Assembly (NCBI GenBank): GCA_013399115.1
Contig: VXAA01003383.1
Location: 186,431-250,430, forward strand
DNA: 64,000 nt
Origin: Anseranas semipalmata
Lineage: Eukaryota; Chordata; Aves; Anseriformes; Anseranatidae
Direction of reading: 5' to 3'
The notes under the pieces are model-generated. The model was not told the origin of the DNA. It searched no databases and saw nothing but the letters and a program-made list of their open reading frames with translations. The position numbers and the translations under genes were made by a program. Position 1 is the stretch's first letter. Every line of letters starts with the position of its first letter. Below are positions 25,701 to 35,880 of this stretch, piece after piece.

Positions 25701-26897
25701 ATGCATCAAAATTCATGTCTTAGCTTGTTTTCTTAGTTTCATCACATTAACATTTGCTTTGCTTTCTAATCAGATGTGATAGTTCCTGTACCCTCATATT
25801 CATTACTCTCCTTTCATCTGCTCCATTATTCAGCATAATGTTCCTGGTTGAAGACTAAGGCTATGTATCAGCAACAAGTATTTTTATACTTGACCCCATA
25901 CTCTTTGCATAGTCACTTTATCCTTCCTGGTTAAGTTATTTACTTATATGAAAAACTTTCTCTTCTGGAAATTCATTTTCCAGATCAACATCACATTATG
26001 TCTACAAACATTTGAAGAAGAGTTTTCTTTGCCAATCTCTCTCCTTATTAATCACTTATGTTCAATAATATTGTGGCTGTTGATCCTGGTAGCCACAGAG
26101 GGCTTTTTGCCTTCTGGGGTGCAGTTTCCACAACCTCTGTGTGCCTCTCACAGTAATTCTGGGCTTCTTTCACAGCCAGTTCCCTCACCGCTATCGTCCA
26201 CATTAAAGACTTGTTTCTTTTTTTTTCCCTTTTGATGCAAAACTTTCAAGTACTGTACTGACCTATTTTTATTTCGCTTCCTGCTTCATTTATATGTAAG
26301 CAAATTATGATCACATGCTCCAAATTTATTTTTAATGACCACCTGCTCTATGACTTATTTGCTATTTACAACTAACGAACCTTTTGTAAGCTCAGTGACT
26401 GTTTTGTGAAGGAATTTGTTATCTGTCATGTTGAGACTTATAGGCCTAAGCCCCTTTACAATTATCAGAGATTATTCTCCAGTCATTACATGTGAAATTA
26501 GTTTCCCATGGCAGCATAGTTCCTACTTGGATTTATCACTCAGTATCAGTGCTCTCTCTACATATCAAGTTATGAACTGGAGTGGTTCACAGCTGTCTCT
26601 GAGCTGCACCAAAAAAAATCCTCTTTTGAAATTCTTCCTGAGTTTCATCTAAACAACCTATAACATCATTAATGGGGTCCTAATGCACTACTTTTGTTCT
26701 TTATTTCTATTACTCCTGAACAGCAAGATATTTTAATAGCAGGGATTACTGGTGTTCTACCATATTTCTGTTATTTGCAGGATAGCTAGTTTTCACCCCA
26801 TAGTAGTTGTTCATATTTCTTTTGTACAAATGTCTGGAAGAGATTTAAAAAAGACAATGGAGCCAAAAGCTTCCTAATAGTAGTAGCAGCTAATATA

Positions 26898-27115
26898 AAA
26901 AGGGGCAATGGCAGCAAGCGGAAGCATGGAGACGTTCAGGCTGAACTTCAGGAACAACTTTTTTACCAGAAGGGTAATGCAGCACTGGGACAGCTATCCA
27001 GAAAGGTGGTGGTATATCCATCCCTGGAGAGTTTCCAGACTTGACCAGACAAAATCACAGTGACCTGATCGAGCCAGAGGTTGGATCAGAGACCTGCAGA
27101 GGTCTCTTCCCACCA
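26898..27115 (+). mobile_element. CR1 LINE 3'-end fragment
   Basis: Characteristic CR1 words occur in order: a degenerate 'aggcaatggc', 'ctgaacttcaggaacaac', 'agggtaatgcagcactggga', 'tccctggaga', 'gttggatcagagacctgcag' and 'aggtctcttccca'. These cover the end of ORF2 and the 3'UTR of the CR1 family. The copy is diverged and lacks the terminal octamer tail. Confidence 0.8.
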
Positions 27116-28896
27116 CCACTTCTCTGATTTCACATCACCTGAGACTCCCTGCAGCATACCAGCATCTGTCTCCGTACCCCCTGGTCTCACGCACTTCCCA
27201 CAGCTGAACGAGATAGCCCTTTGGCTGTCTGCATTGTCTGCTGTGCTTCCCTCGTCACAATTATTATATTCTTTCCCCTTGTTGTCTAGACTTCTGCACA
27301 TCAATACCTCTTCATCTGTCATCATACACCTATTTAACTGTTTTTTGTATTTCTATGTACAAAAATAGGTACACAGCTCTCTCACAGCAGATATCTCTCA
27401 CTGAAGATATCTTTTGAATGTAATACCTAGATTGTAAAATTATATTTACTAGCTAGCTCAGTAAGTTGCACAACATTTTACCAGAGCTGTTCCCTTTAGC
27501 GAGGCCAATCCAGCATGCAGTGTATGCTGTAAACTCTGGAGACTGGAAAAGAGTCCCAGCTTTAGCAGACATCTGGAGGGACTGGATTACAGAGAATTGT
27601 CAGGAGTGCCTTACTGCTCAGGAGGACAAACTTTGTCACAACTACTGTGTTTGAGCCGCTCTGCAGGCAGTAAGCCACAACTCATTTCACAGACACAACA
27701 CAACTTCCCCCAGCTCCCATGCATAAAAATCTCATGGCCAAATCAGCTCCCTTAGGCCTGAAATGCAGTTTTGGCCCCACTGGTGCAGCTACAGAAATAT
27801 ATCAGAGAAAGGAGCCTTGCCATAGCAGAGAGCGTGGTTGCATTTCCTGCGGTGAAGGAGTTGCACAAACCTTTGTGCTCTGCTTCAACAGTTGGTGGGA
27901 ATATGCCTGAGCAACTGGAGAGAGGCAAGTGATGGGCTCTTCTCTCAGCCTGTCCTAGCTGTGCTCTTGAGGAAGCAGTCTGCTCCCACGGCTGCAGGGG
28001 GAGAGTGCAAAAAGCATGGATTATAAAATAGAGGAAGCTATTTTTAAGCATAAGCACAGATATAACACAGAACAGGCAGGAGGGGGTCTCATTTCCAGCA
28101 AACTGTAGCAACAACTTGCCTCACTACATGGAAAAAATAGCAAGTCTACTTTTTCTGTTTTCATTGTGTGTTCTCCTCCGTGCTTGAGCCCAGCAAGCCA
28201 AGGCAGGGTAAGTGTATGCCCTCCAAGAGCACATGTAATGTCAGATAATGATGTGTAGGGCCAAGGGAGCAGAGACAAGTGCATCTCAGATCTCACACCT
28301 GACAGCTCAGGGGTCCTAAGTACAACTTCACCTGAAGTCTGGTGCAGCAGGGAGAACTAATATTCCTTGTGAGGCTTTTCTAAGTGGGACTGGCATGGTT
28401 AGTGAGGATGGGATTGGGATGCAAGGGATAAGTCTGTATCAAGAATTAATTGGAACAAACTGGGGTGGTTTCACTGCTGAACAGGTGTCTGTCCAGAACA
28501 AGATCCTGCTTGGGCTGGTCTTTAGGAAATTGTATTGGAAGAGACGGTGAGGTTGTTATCATGTTTCTTGCACATGCATATGCATGATTATAGCAGACCA
28601 CAGCAGGGCTAGGTTGTATCACTGCAGGGATTGCAAGACAGAAGAGACGAACAGACCACCAGAGGAAGAAAAGCTGCCATTTTCTCTCAGTGTATCTGAA
28701 AGATGTGAAAAAAGGCAGTACTTAAAATGCCATCAGAGCTCATCCATTCTGTCTCTAACATCTGTGCATGGGCTTGTTTTTTTTCCATGATGTTTTTTTC
28801 CAACAAGGCCAGGGCTGACTTGGCAGCTTGCGGCTCTGCAATCATGAAGCAAAACAGCTCCTGCGTGCTTCATGACAGTTAAAGAAGCATCCACAG

Positions 28897-28932
28897 GGAA
28901 AAAAAGAAGAAAAAAAAGAAAAAAAAGAAACA
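28897..28932 (+). repeat. GA/A-rich low-complexity tract
   Basis: Runs of A interrupted by single or double G form a purine-only tract of about 35 bases. Confidence 0.8.
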
Positions 28933-29274
28933 ATCCAGCTTCAGACTCCAAGCCTCTCACAAAGCTAAAGTCTTCTAAAAAGCAAACGTACAGAGATGCG
29001 ACAGCCTTCACAGGGTGCTCAGTGAGCCCGGGGAGAAGAGGCTGCTCACAGAAGGGTGGTGGGAAAGGCTGGCTGACATAACACTGACTCTTAAAGGGAG
29101 ACCCAGCAAAAGCAGCCCTTACGCAGGTTTGGGGATGCTTCTCGAACTCAATTCTCTGCTGTCTCAAGTCTTCAGCGTTATGTCCTCCTATTAAGTCTCC
29201 TGTGCTTGGTAAAGAAAGAGTTAACGGGCTTAAGTTTTTTTTTTTTTTTTTTTTCCCTTCTGCTTTGCCAGAGT

Positions 29275-29284
29275 GAAAGTGAAA
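29275..29284 (+). promoter_or_regulatory. TAPBPL: IRF/ISRE-type element in the TAPBPL proximal promoter
   Basis: GAAAGTGAAA is a perfect GAAANNGAAA interferon-regulatory-factor core, 100 bases before the TAPBPL start codon. Class I antigen-presentation genes are typically driven by such sites, so interferon control is a reasonable inference. Confidence 0.65.
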
Positions 29285-29383
29285 TTAAAAGCACGGGTGC
29301 TACTAGCAGTCTGGGGCAGGGGCTGGTTTCTGTTAGGTTTTCCGGGTGTTTCTGCCGGCTGGAAACCCTTCCCTGGGGGCAGC

Positions 29384-32300
29384 ATGATCAGGGAGCTCAT
29401 CCTGTGCTGTGGCGTGCTGGCTCTGCAGGGTGAGTTGGGGCCGGGGCCGGGGCCGGGGCCGGATCCTGCGCTTACACTCCCCAAAGGTTACACTCTCAGC
29501 AGGGCTGAGAGAACAGCCTGAAAGCAGCAGCTGGCCCACAGCCTCCTGCTTATTCATCCCTCCTTGCCATCCCAGAGAAACTCACGCACGCTTCCATGTT
29601 ACAAGGATGCATGTTACCAGGTGAGGTTCCTGCATTAAACCGGTTCTTTTCCCTTTCTGAAGGCACAGTGGAAGATCCCACACCAGCGCCTCAGTTTCGC
29701 AGGGTGGATATTGTCCTTGGCTGCTCATACGTGGGGGAAGGAGAATTGCCGGGTGGCTTTAGTGGCTCATACTCTGAGCATCCTGCTACCCTGGTGCTAA
29801 GGGGTATCAGCATCAGAGACGATGGGAGCTTGGGAGATGTAACTGATTACGAAGTCCCACAGGAAAATCCTGACTCTTCTCCTCCCATCATCCTTGAAGC
29901 CTCAGGTGAGTGGGAAAGCTGGGGTATGAGAGCTGCCTCCAGGGTTTTGGCCGCTCGCATGTACCAGGCTTGTACAAAAAAATTCTTTATCAGAGTTTAG
30001 ATTATTAGTTTTTGAATTGCCACTAAAGTTTTACACCTGACTTCCTGAATTCAGCAATTGGGACTTTAAGAAAGGAATTTTGTGGAAGGTGTTAGAAAAC
30101 CCTGCTGAGGCACCTCCCTCCTACTGGGGCTATCCTAGCCCATCTCTTGGAAAAGCCCTCAGGAAAAACATCTTGGGAATTATGCCACTATGTATTATTA
30201 TTGCACCCATAAAGAGCAGTCCCATCTTTTGTCATTGCTAACATCAGCGTCTTGGTAAGTGTGCATGAAGCACAGCTGTCCCTCTCAGAAGGCCAGCAGC
30301 ATGTACTTGGCTCTCCTTACTTCACTCCTGGGTGCCAAGCTGCAGTGCATCCTTCACAGCCCTGGCTTTGTGCGTAGCTTTGCAAACACAGTCAAGCAAA
30401 GGTCTGAGCCTCTGCTTCACTGTGGACATGTTAGCTGCATACAGTGTTTATATGCAAACATGCGCTTACGTGCAAGCTTATCCGAGGCTCTGAGCCATAT
30501 TCAGAGAGGAAGCTGAAGGCCCAGCAGGGTCCATTAGCATGGGACCAAGCTATCCTTCAGGTGGTGTGGATGGATGGGTCATGGGTGAGTTGAAGCACAC
30601 TACAGCCAGGCTACTGTCAGGCACTGCAGACATTTAGTTAATTTCCAGCGATGTCAGTGGGAAGCAGGTAGGTCACTTATGGAGGGTCATGTAGGATGCT
30701 TATGTCTACATTTAAGCCCATGCTTTGACCAAAAACACATACAGCCTGTCTCTACATACATCCACTCCTGCCTTCTTGCCACTCTTTCTTTCCATAACTG
30801 AGATGCTTCAGTGTCCCCTTTGTTTCTGGATTCAGGCCCCAAAAGAATAAACATTGCAAGTCTTCACTGGGTAGTTCACACATACAGATTACTTTGTTGA
30901 GCTAGCTGAAGGGAATCTGTTCTGCTTATTCTCCTGTCCTAACAGCTTCCTTTGCCCACAGTGAGCTCTGTTCAGGATGAAATACAACCAGCAGACTGAG
31001 GGATGTAAAGAGATCACAACTAACCTCATATTCTTTACCAGCCTTCAGTTGATAAGCCTAACCTTGCATTTCTGCACTCTGACTGACCCCCACAGCACAT
31101 GATGTTTCTCCAAAACACATCTCATCAGCTTGCATTGTCTTCCTTTTGGACCCAGATGGTTAAATCTCTTCCTCTCTCCTCACAGCCCTGTCAGTGTCCA
31201 TCCCACATGCAGAGGCCCTGCTGCACATGGACTGCAATGGGGAGGAGGTGAGCTGCGAGCTCTCCCGATACAGCTCCCAGCGGGATGGCGAGGGGCCCTG
31301 CCATACCTCCTGGTTCATGGCCACTCTGCGGCTGTCCAGTGGGATCAGCATCGCCCTGGTGCTCAGAGGACCCTGCTGTGGCAGACAGGAGGAGAAGGGA
31401 CATGATGCAATACTGCACCCAAAGCTGAGGATTCCTATGAGCAAGGAGGGGACGTTGCTGACCACAGGTGACCAGGTGGCCCAGGGTGTCCCCACAGCAC
31501 TGGGGGACGTGAAGGAGGGGAGCCTGCTGCCCCAAGAGCCCCATGACCCACCTCTCACCAGGACCTGAGGGCTGCCAGAGGAGTCGCTTAGAAAAAGATG
31601 GGTTGTGCAGACTCCTATAAAGGCCCTTCGCTGGGGACAGTCTCACCACCCCCTGTGCCTCCTCTCAGGGTTTCCCATGCCTTGGCCCCTGAGGATGGCA
31701 CAGAATGGCTGAGGTTGGCAAGGACCTCTGGAGGTCCAACCCCCCTGCTCAAGCAGGGACACCCAGAGCAGGTTGCCCAGGACCATGTCCAGGCAGCTTT
31801 TGAAGACCTCCAAGGAGGGAGACTCAAGCAAGTGCTTTGTCCTTCAAGACCATGACATGCACTTGGTGTCCACCTGTTTGTCCACCTGCTAACCTCACCA
31901 GACTGGCTTCCTCCAGCTTTTCAGCCCACATGGCCCCTGTGGCATCACACAAGGTGCCACCTCTGGGTGGGGACATCACTGCCCACACTTGCCTCCTGAG
32001 GGTGCCTTCTTTAACCACATCTGTTTAACTCCCTGCTTGCTTTTATCCTTCTTTCTGTTTCTAGTTGAATTTCAATCATCATCAAGCAACACTTCCCTGC
32101 GCACGCGTCTTGGTGGCTCTGTCACCTTTGATTGCCACTTTGCCTTGGCTCCCAGCTCCACACTGTCCTCCCTGGAGTGGAGGAGGCAGCACCGAGGCAG
32201 CGGCCTGAGGCTTTTCCAGTACCAAGTGGAGAGCACAGGCCCTACAATGCAGCCAAAAGTCCACGTGGACATGGCGCAGCTGCTGGGGAGTGGAGATGCA

Positions 32301-34084
32301 TCGCTGAGCCTGCAAGGAGCGACTGTGGATGATGAAGGGATGTACATCTGTTTGGTGTCCACTGCACAGCACCAGGTCCAGCACAACATCCAGCTGTTTG
32401 TGGCTGGTGAGGAAGGCAAATACCTGGGGGTAAAAGGAGTCCCATGTCCCCAGGCACTGAAACTTCACCCTGCACCCTTACCCTGTTGCTCTCAACACTC
32501 ATTGTCACAGGCAGCTTTTGGGTGGATAGCACTTCTGTTCCCTGCTAAGAGTTACTAAGTCAATTCCCTGTTTATCCCTCTCCAGAGCCCCCAAGAGTTC
32601 GTGTGTTTCCAGCAGTGGTGTCATTTGAGAGAGAAGCGACAATTACTCTGTCCTGCAACATTGCTGGCTATTACCCCCTGGACGTCTCAGTGAGCTGGAC
32701 ACAGAAGACTCCTGAGGATGAAGTGGAAATCCATCTCTCAGACGCACGTTTCTCCAGTCACCGGCAAAGCCAAGATGGCACCTACAGCATCACCTCCTAC
32801 CTCAGCATCAGCTCAGCCACAGCGCAAGCACCAGCCACCTACACCTGCCATGTTTCACATGTGGCTCTGGAGGAGCCCATCTCTGTCAGTGCCCATCTTA
32901 AGGCACCAGGTAAGTGTCAGGGGTGGAGGGACAAGTTCTTTAACCTGCCCAGACCTCCTGCCACTTCATTACCCACCACAAGGATTAATACCTCTGAGAT
33001 GCACCACACTTGCTTGTTTCTCCCTGCTCTCCTGGTGTCCTCTCGTACCCATCCTCTCTTCCTGTTCACTTTTACTCCCTTAGCCTGTGTTGCAGTCCTT
33101 AAAGGTTTTCAGGGAGAGAGTATCTCATTTCCTTGAGGGGAAAAGAAATTTTATGACTGAAAGTTGAGCAACAGAGCAAAAGTTTGTAGCACATGGGCTG
33201 CAGCCCACTCGGACAGACACAAAAGAACAGCCATGCCCCAAGGAGTTAGGCGCCCAGCTGGAGTTGAAGTTCAACTGGAGGCTGAAGCTGCTCAAGAACT
33301 TTAGTCCCAACAGTGCAACAAGTGCTTCTCCCCTTTGGAGCTGATGTGCAGTTGGTGTTCTTGCTCTCCTCCCTAATGCGAGATTGCTCTTATGTATTCT
33401 CCTGACCCAGCAGGGAAAAGCAAGCAATACTGCCACTTAACAAGTTACGACACATCAGTCTAGCCAGTATAACTGGCCCTGTGTCTGTGGCTTTAGAGCA
33501 CGTGTTTCGTGTCACAGCTATGTATCTGACAAGAGCATGTGCTGGGCGGGCTTGTTGAACCGTGACAACTCGCTGGCTGCTCAGCTGCTCAAGCAAGTGT
33601 AACATCCCTCATCCTCTTCTTCCTCTACAGAGCACACAGGATCAGAAGGACTGATGGGGGTGTTCATTGCCACTGCCATTTTCATCATTGTCCTCTTCAC
33701 TGTGCTCAGGAGGAAAAGAGCAGGTAGGAGGTTAAGCACTGAGCCACTTCCCTGGTATGAGATGGAGCAAGGGACATCTTCCTTGAATTGGCAGCTCAGT
33801 GCCACTGCTGGGGAGGTCTGGCTGCCCTCTCCCTTTCCTCCCTTGCCCTTGCAGTGTGAAGGGCTACCATCCCATAACTGGAGCCCTCCTGTCCTTCCCA
33901 CGCCTCTCAGCAGGGCAAGGCTGCAGTGCTCTTCTCCATTCACTTCTGGTGGATCCCTGCACAGGGTGATGTTTTGTACCACTTTGGTGTTCCTGATCTT
34001 AGGTATGTTTTTTTTTTTTTTTCTTTTTTGCTCTCCTTTTCAGCTAAAACAAAGTCTGAGCAACTTCTAACGGTTTCAGAGTAA
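29384..34084 (+). CDS. TAPBPL: TAP-binding protein-like (TAPBPR), MHC class I peptide editor
   Basis: Seven coding exons: 29384-29429, 29663-29905, 31186-31467, 32065-32406, 32586-32909, 33631-33723 and 34044-34084. All junctions are GT-AG, phase 1, and together give 456 residues with no stop, against 468 in human. Family role: tapasin-related chaperone that exchanges peptides on MHC class I in the ER and Golgi. Exon 1 encodes a signal peptide (MIRELILCCGVLALQG). Exons 2-3 encode the N-terminal domain, including LVLRGISIRDDGSL and PHAEALLHMDC. Exon 4 is an IgV domain (VTFDCHF, DEGMYIC). Exon 5 is an IgC1 domain (CNIAGYYPLDVSVSW, ATYTCHVSH). Exon 6 is a single membrane segment (LMGVFIATAIFIIVLFTVL) followed by RRKR. 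The tail is only 13 residues (AKTKSEQLLTVSE) with no C-terminal KKXX retrieval signal, consistent with TAPBPL rather than tapasin. Intron 3 carries a CR1 fragment. Confidence 0.96.
29437..29460 (+). repeat. (GGGGCC)4 hexanucleotide repeat at the start of TAPBPL intron 1
   Basis: Four perfect GGGGCC units begin seven bases after the exon 1 boundary, directly behind the GTGAGTT donor. GGGGCC repeats can form G-quadruplexes. Confidence 0.95.
31697..31832 (-). mobile_element. CR1 LINE 3'-region fragment in TAPBPL intron 3
   Basis: The plus strand reads as the complement of a CR1 3' end: 'cacagaatggctgaggttgg', 'aaggacctctggaggtccaa', 'ccccctgctcaagcaggg', 'gagcaggttgcccaggacc' and 'gtccaggcagcttttgaaga'. 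The terminal octamer repeats are lost. Match to the consensus as remembered is high, so the copy is fairly young or slow to decay. Confidence 0.88.
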
Positions 34085-34379
34085 AAGAAGCCCATGTGTC
34101 ACCCACCCACCCTCCTCTGTCTCCCTTCTCTTGATACATCCTGCTCAGGAAAGCCAGCCTTGTCCAAGCTGTTGGTCAGTATGGGAGTGGTAGGGCTGCC
34201 CTTGCTGGAAGAGCTGCGTGACCATTCAGAGATGGAGTCTCTGATAAGGGACACAGGAAAGTGTGCCTTCATCTTGGAAGGGAAACATTGACAGCCTCAG
34301 CTCTTGGCTGGGATGCTGCATTAAATGCAACATGCATACATTTTTAGAAATGACCCTTCTCCAATTTCAGGAAAAATTA

Positions 34380-34585
34380 GGTTGTATATAGATGAGTGTT
34401 TGTATTACTGTAGTGTGTGTCTGTATAGATATGTGTATGTACATATAGATTTTGTAAATAGGTATACAATGTATTTGCACAAGTTGTATATAGGTATGTG
34501 TCTGTAGGTGTATATAGGTACATTTGGGTAATGCTTTAAGGTTTTTAAGTAATATATTAATTTATGTATGTGTGTGTGTGTGTTT
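34380..34585 (+). repeat. Degenerate TG/TA-rich repeat ending in (TG)n
   Basis: About 200 bases are dominated by TGTATA, GTGTAT and TATAGGTA-like units, followed by a cleaner TGTGTG run at about 34566-34583. It probably lies within or just past the TAPBPL 3'UTR. Confidence 0.75.
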
Positions 34586-34727
34586 TAACTGTACAGCTGG
34601 GCAAATATTTAGGCAAAATTGGTACTTCAAAATGGTTAATCCTCAAACTGAGGTAAGTTATGGCTTTAACTGATTGCATGTCTAGCAATCAGAAAAATGT
34701 GATGAAAATTCTTCAGTGGAAAGTTAC

Positions 34728-34733
34728 AATAAA
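34728..34733 (+). terminator. TAPBPL: Candidate TAPBPL polyadenylation signal AATAAA
   Basis: AATAAA lies 644 bases past the stop codon. An ATTAAA variant lies closer, at 34320-34325. Either could end the transcript; the choice is not determined by sequence alone. Confidence 0.35.
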
Positions 34734-34939
34734 ATTTGTAATAGAAATTTCACTGGTAGAAGTTTACAAGGTGGAGAAGATCTGTGGTTCTGTAGCTGTG
34801 AAAAAGACAGACACAACTAAAAGCCTTTTCTACCTAAGAGGGAATTTGAAGGTAACACTCAGAAATCTTTTATATAACCAACAGGAAAAAAAGAAAAAGT
34901 AGAAGGAAGGTGTAGATGGAAAGAAGGTTAATGGCACAC

Positions 34940-35880
34940 AAGTGAGAAGTTATGAAGCATATGAACTGATAAGGACTGTTCAAAATATCTGGAAAAACTG
35001 GATTGCTGCAACTGCTAAAGGCACTTGGAAGGATTTTTTCAAAATATGTTGGAAGCCAAGAAATTCTAGCAACAGCCTAGGCTCTTACCAGGTGGATATA
35101 GGTAAAGCTGTTAATAGAGAAGATTTTGGATGGAGACTTTTTGATACAGAGAAGACGATTGTTTGTAAAAAGAAGCAGAATTATGTATTCAGATTACATG
35201 AGGATGGTAACAACTTTCTAATCTATTTGTGAAATAAGGACGTTTTTTAATAGCGCCTATTAAGGTTAAGTATTTTCAGATCAGTTGGCCAAGATAATTT
35301 GCATCTCAGCATCATAAAAGACTTGGCTGAGGAGATATTTAGTCCAATGGAGTTGGGTATTTAAAAATCCTGGAATGCTACAGAAATCCCAAGATATTGG
35401 AAAAGCAAGTTGTGCCAGTGTTCACAGAGAAAAAGCAAGATGACTACATGACTGTTAGATAGCAATAATCATAGGTAAGACAGTGTGAAGCCAATACAAG
35501 TCAGCTAACAAAGGCTTCAAAAATGAAAATAACATTAATAATTTAGTATGTTGCTTTATTTTGAAAAAAGTTGTGAGAAACATACCTGACTTCATTCCTC
35601 GATGAAATAATACATTTGTTTGATAAAAATACTTGGTGCAGATTTAACGAATTGGTAAACCAGTAAGACATTCTGAAGAAAAAAATTATAGTGTATGTAC
35701 GCATCATAATTTGCATCATATGGATTAATTACTGCCTAACAGACAAATGTCAAAAATTAATTGTCCAAAAAGAAGTATCAGCCACTGCTGAAAATGTGCG
35801 CCTCTGCAAGAACTGATGGTAAGCCCAGTGCTTTTCAACATTTGCATCAGGAGATATAATTATAAAAATTATTGTCGATA
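34940..35880 (+). mobile_element. Old, heavily decayed CR1/L2-like LINE (reverse-transcriptase region)
   Basis: Translation of pieces in changing frames recovers LINE ORF2 words. SVGQDNLHLSIIKDLAEEIF near 35283 matches the 'GPDGLHPRVLKELAEEI' region; KSWNATEIPRYWK follows it. VSPVLFNICI near 35825 matches the [13 protein letters not shown] block. Stops and frameshifts are frequent. An open frame at 34942-35232 may be the upstream part of the same element. The exact family cannot be assigned by eye. Confidence 0.65.

Larger units (their letters stand above)
22741..29230. other. Intergenic region between FBXO40 and TAPBPL
   Basis: No exon is recognised. Short open frames, such as the purine-rich one near 24.84-25.1 kb, show no family features. 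It contains one CR1 3' fragment (26.9-27.1 kb), a GA-rich tract near 28.9 kb and a poly-T run at about 29236-29254. Confidence 0.55.
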
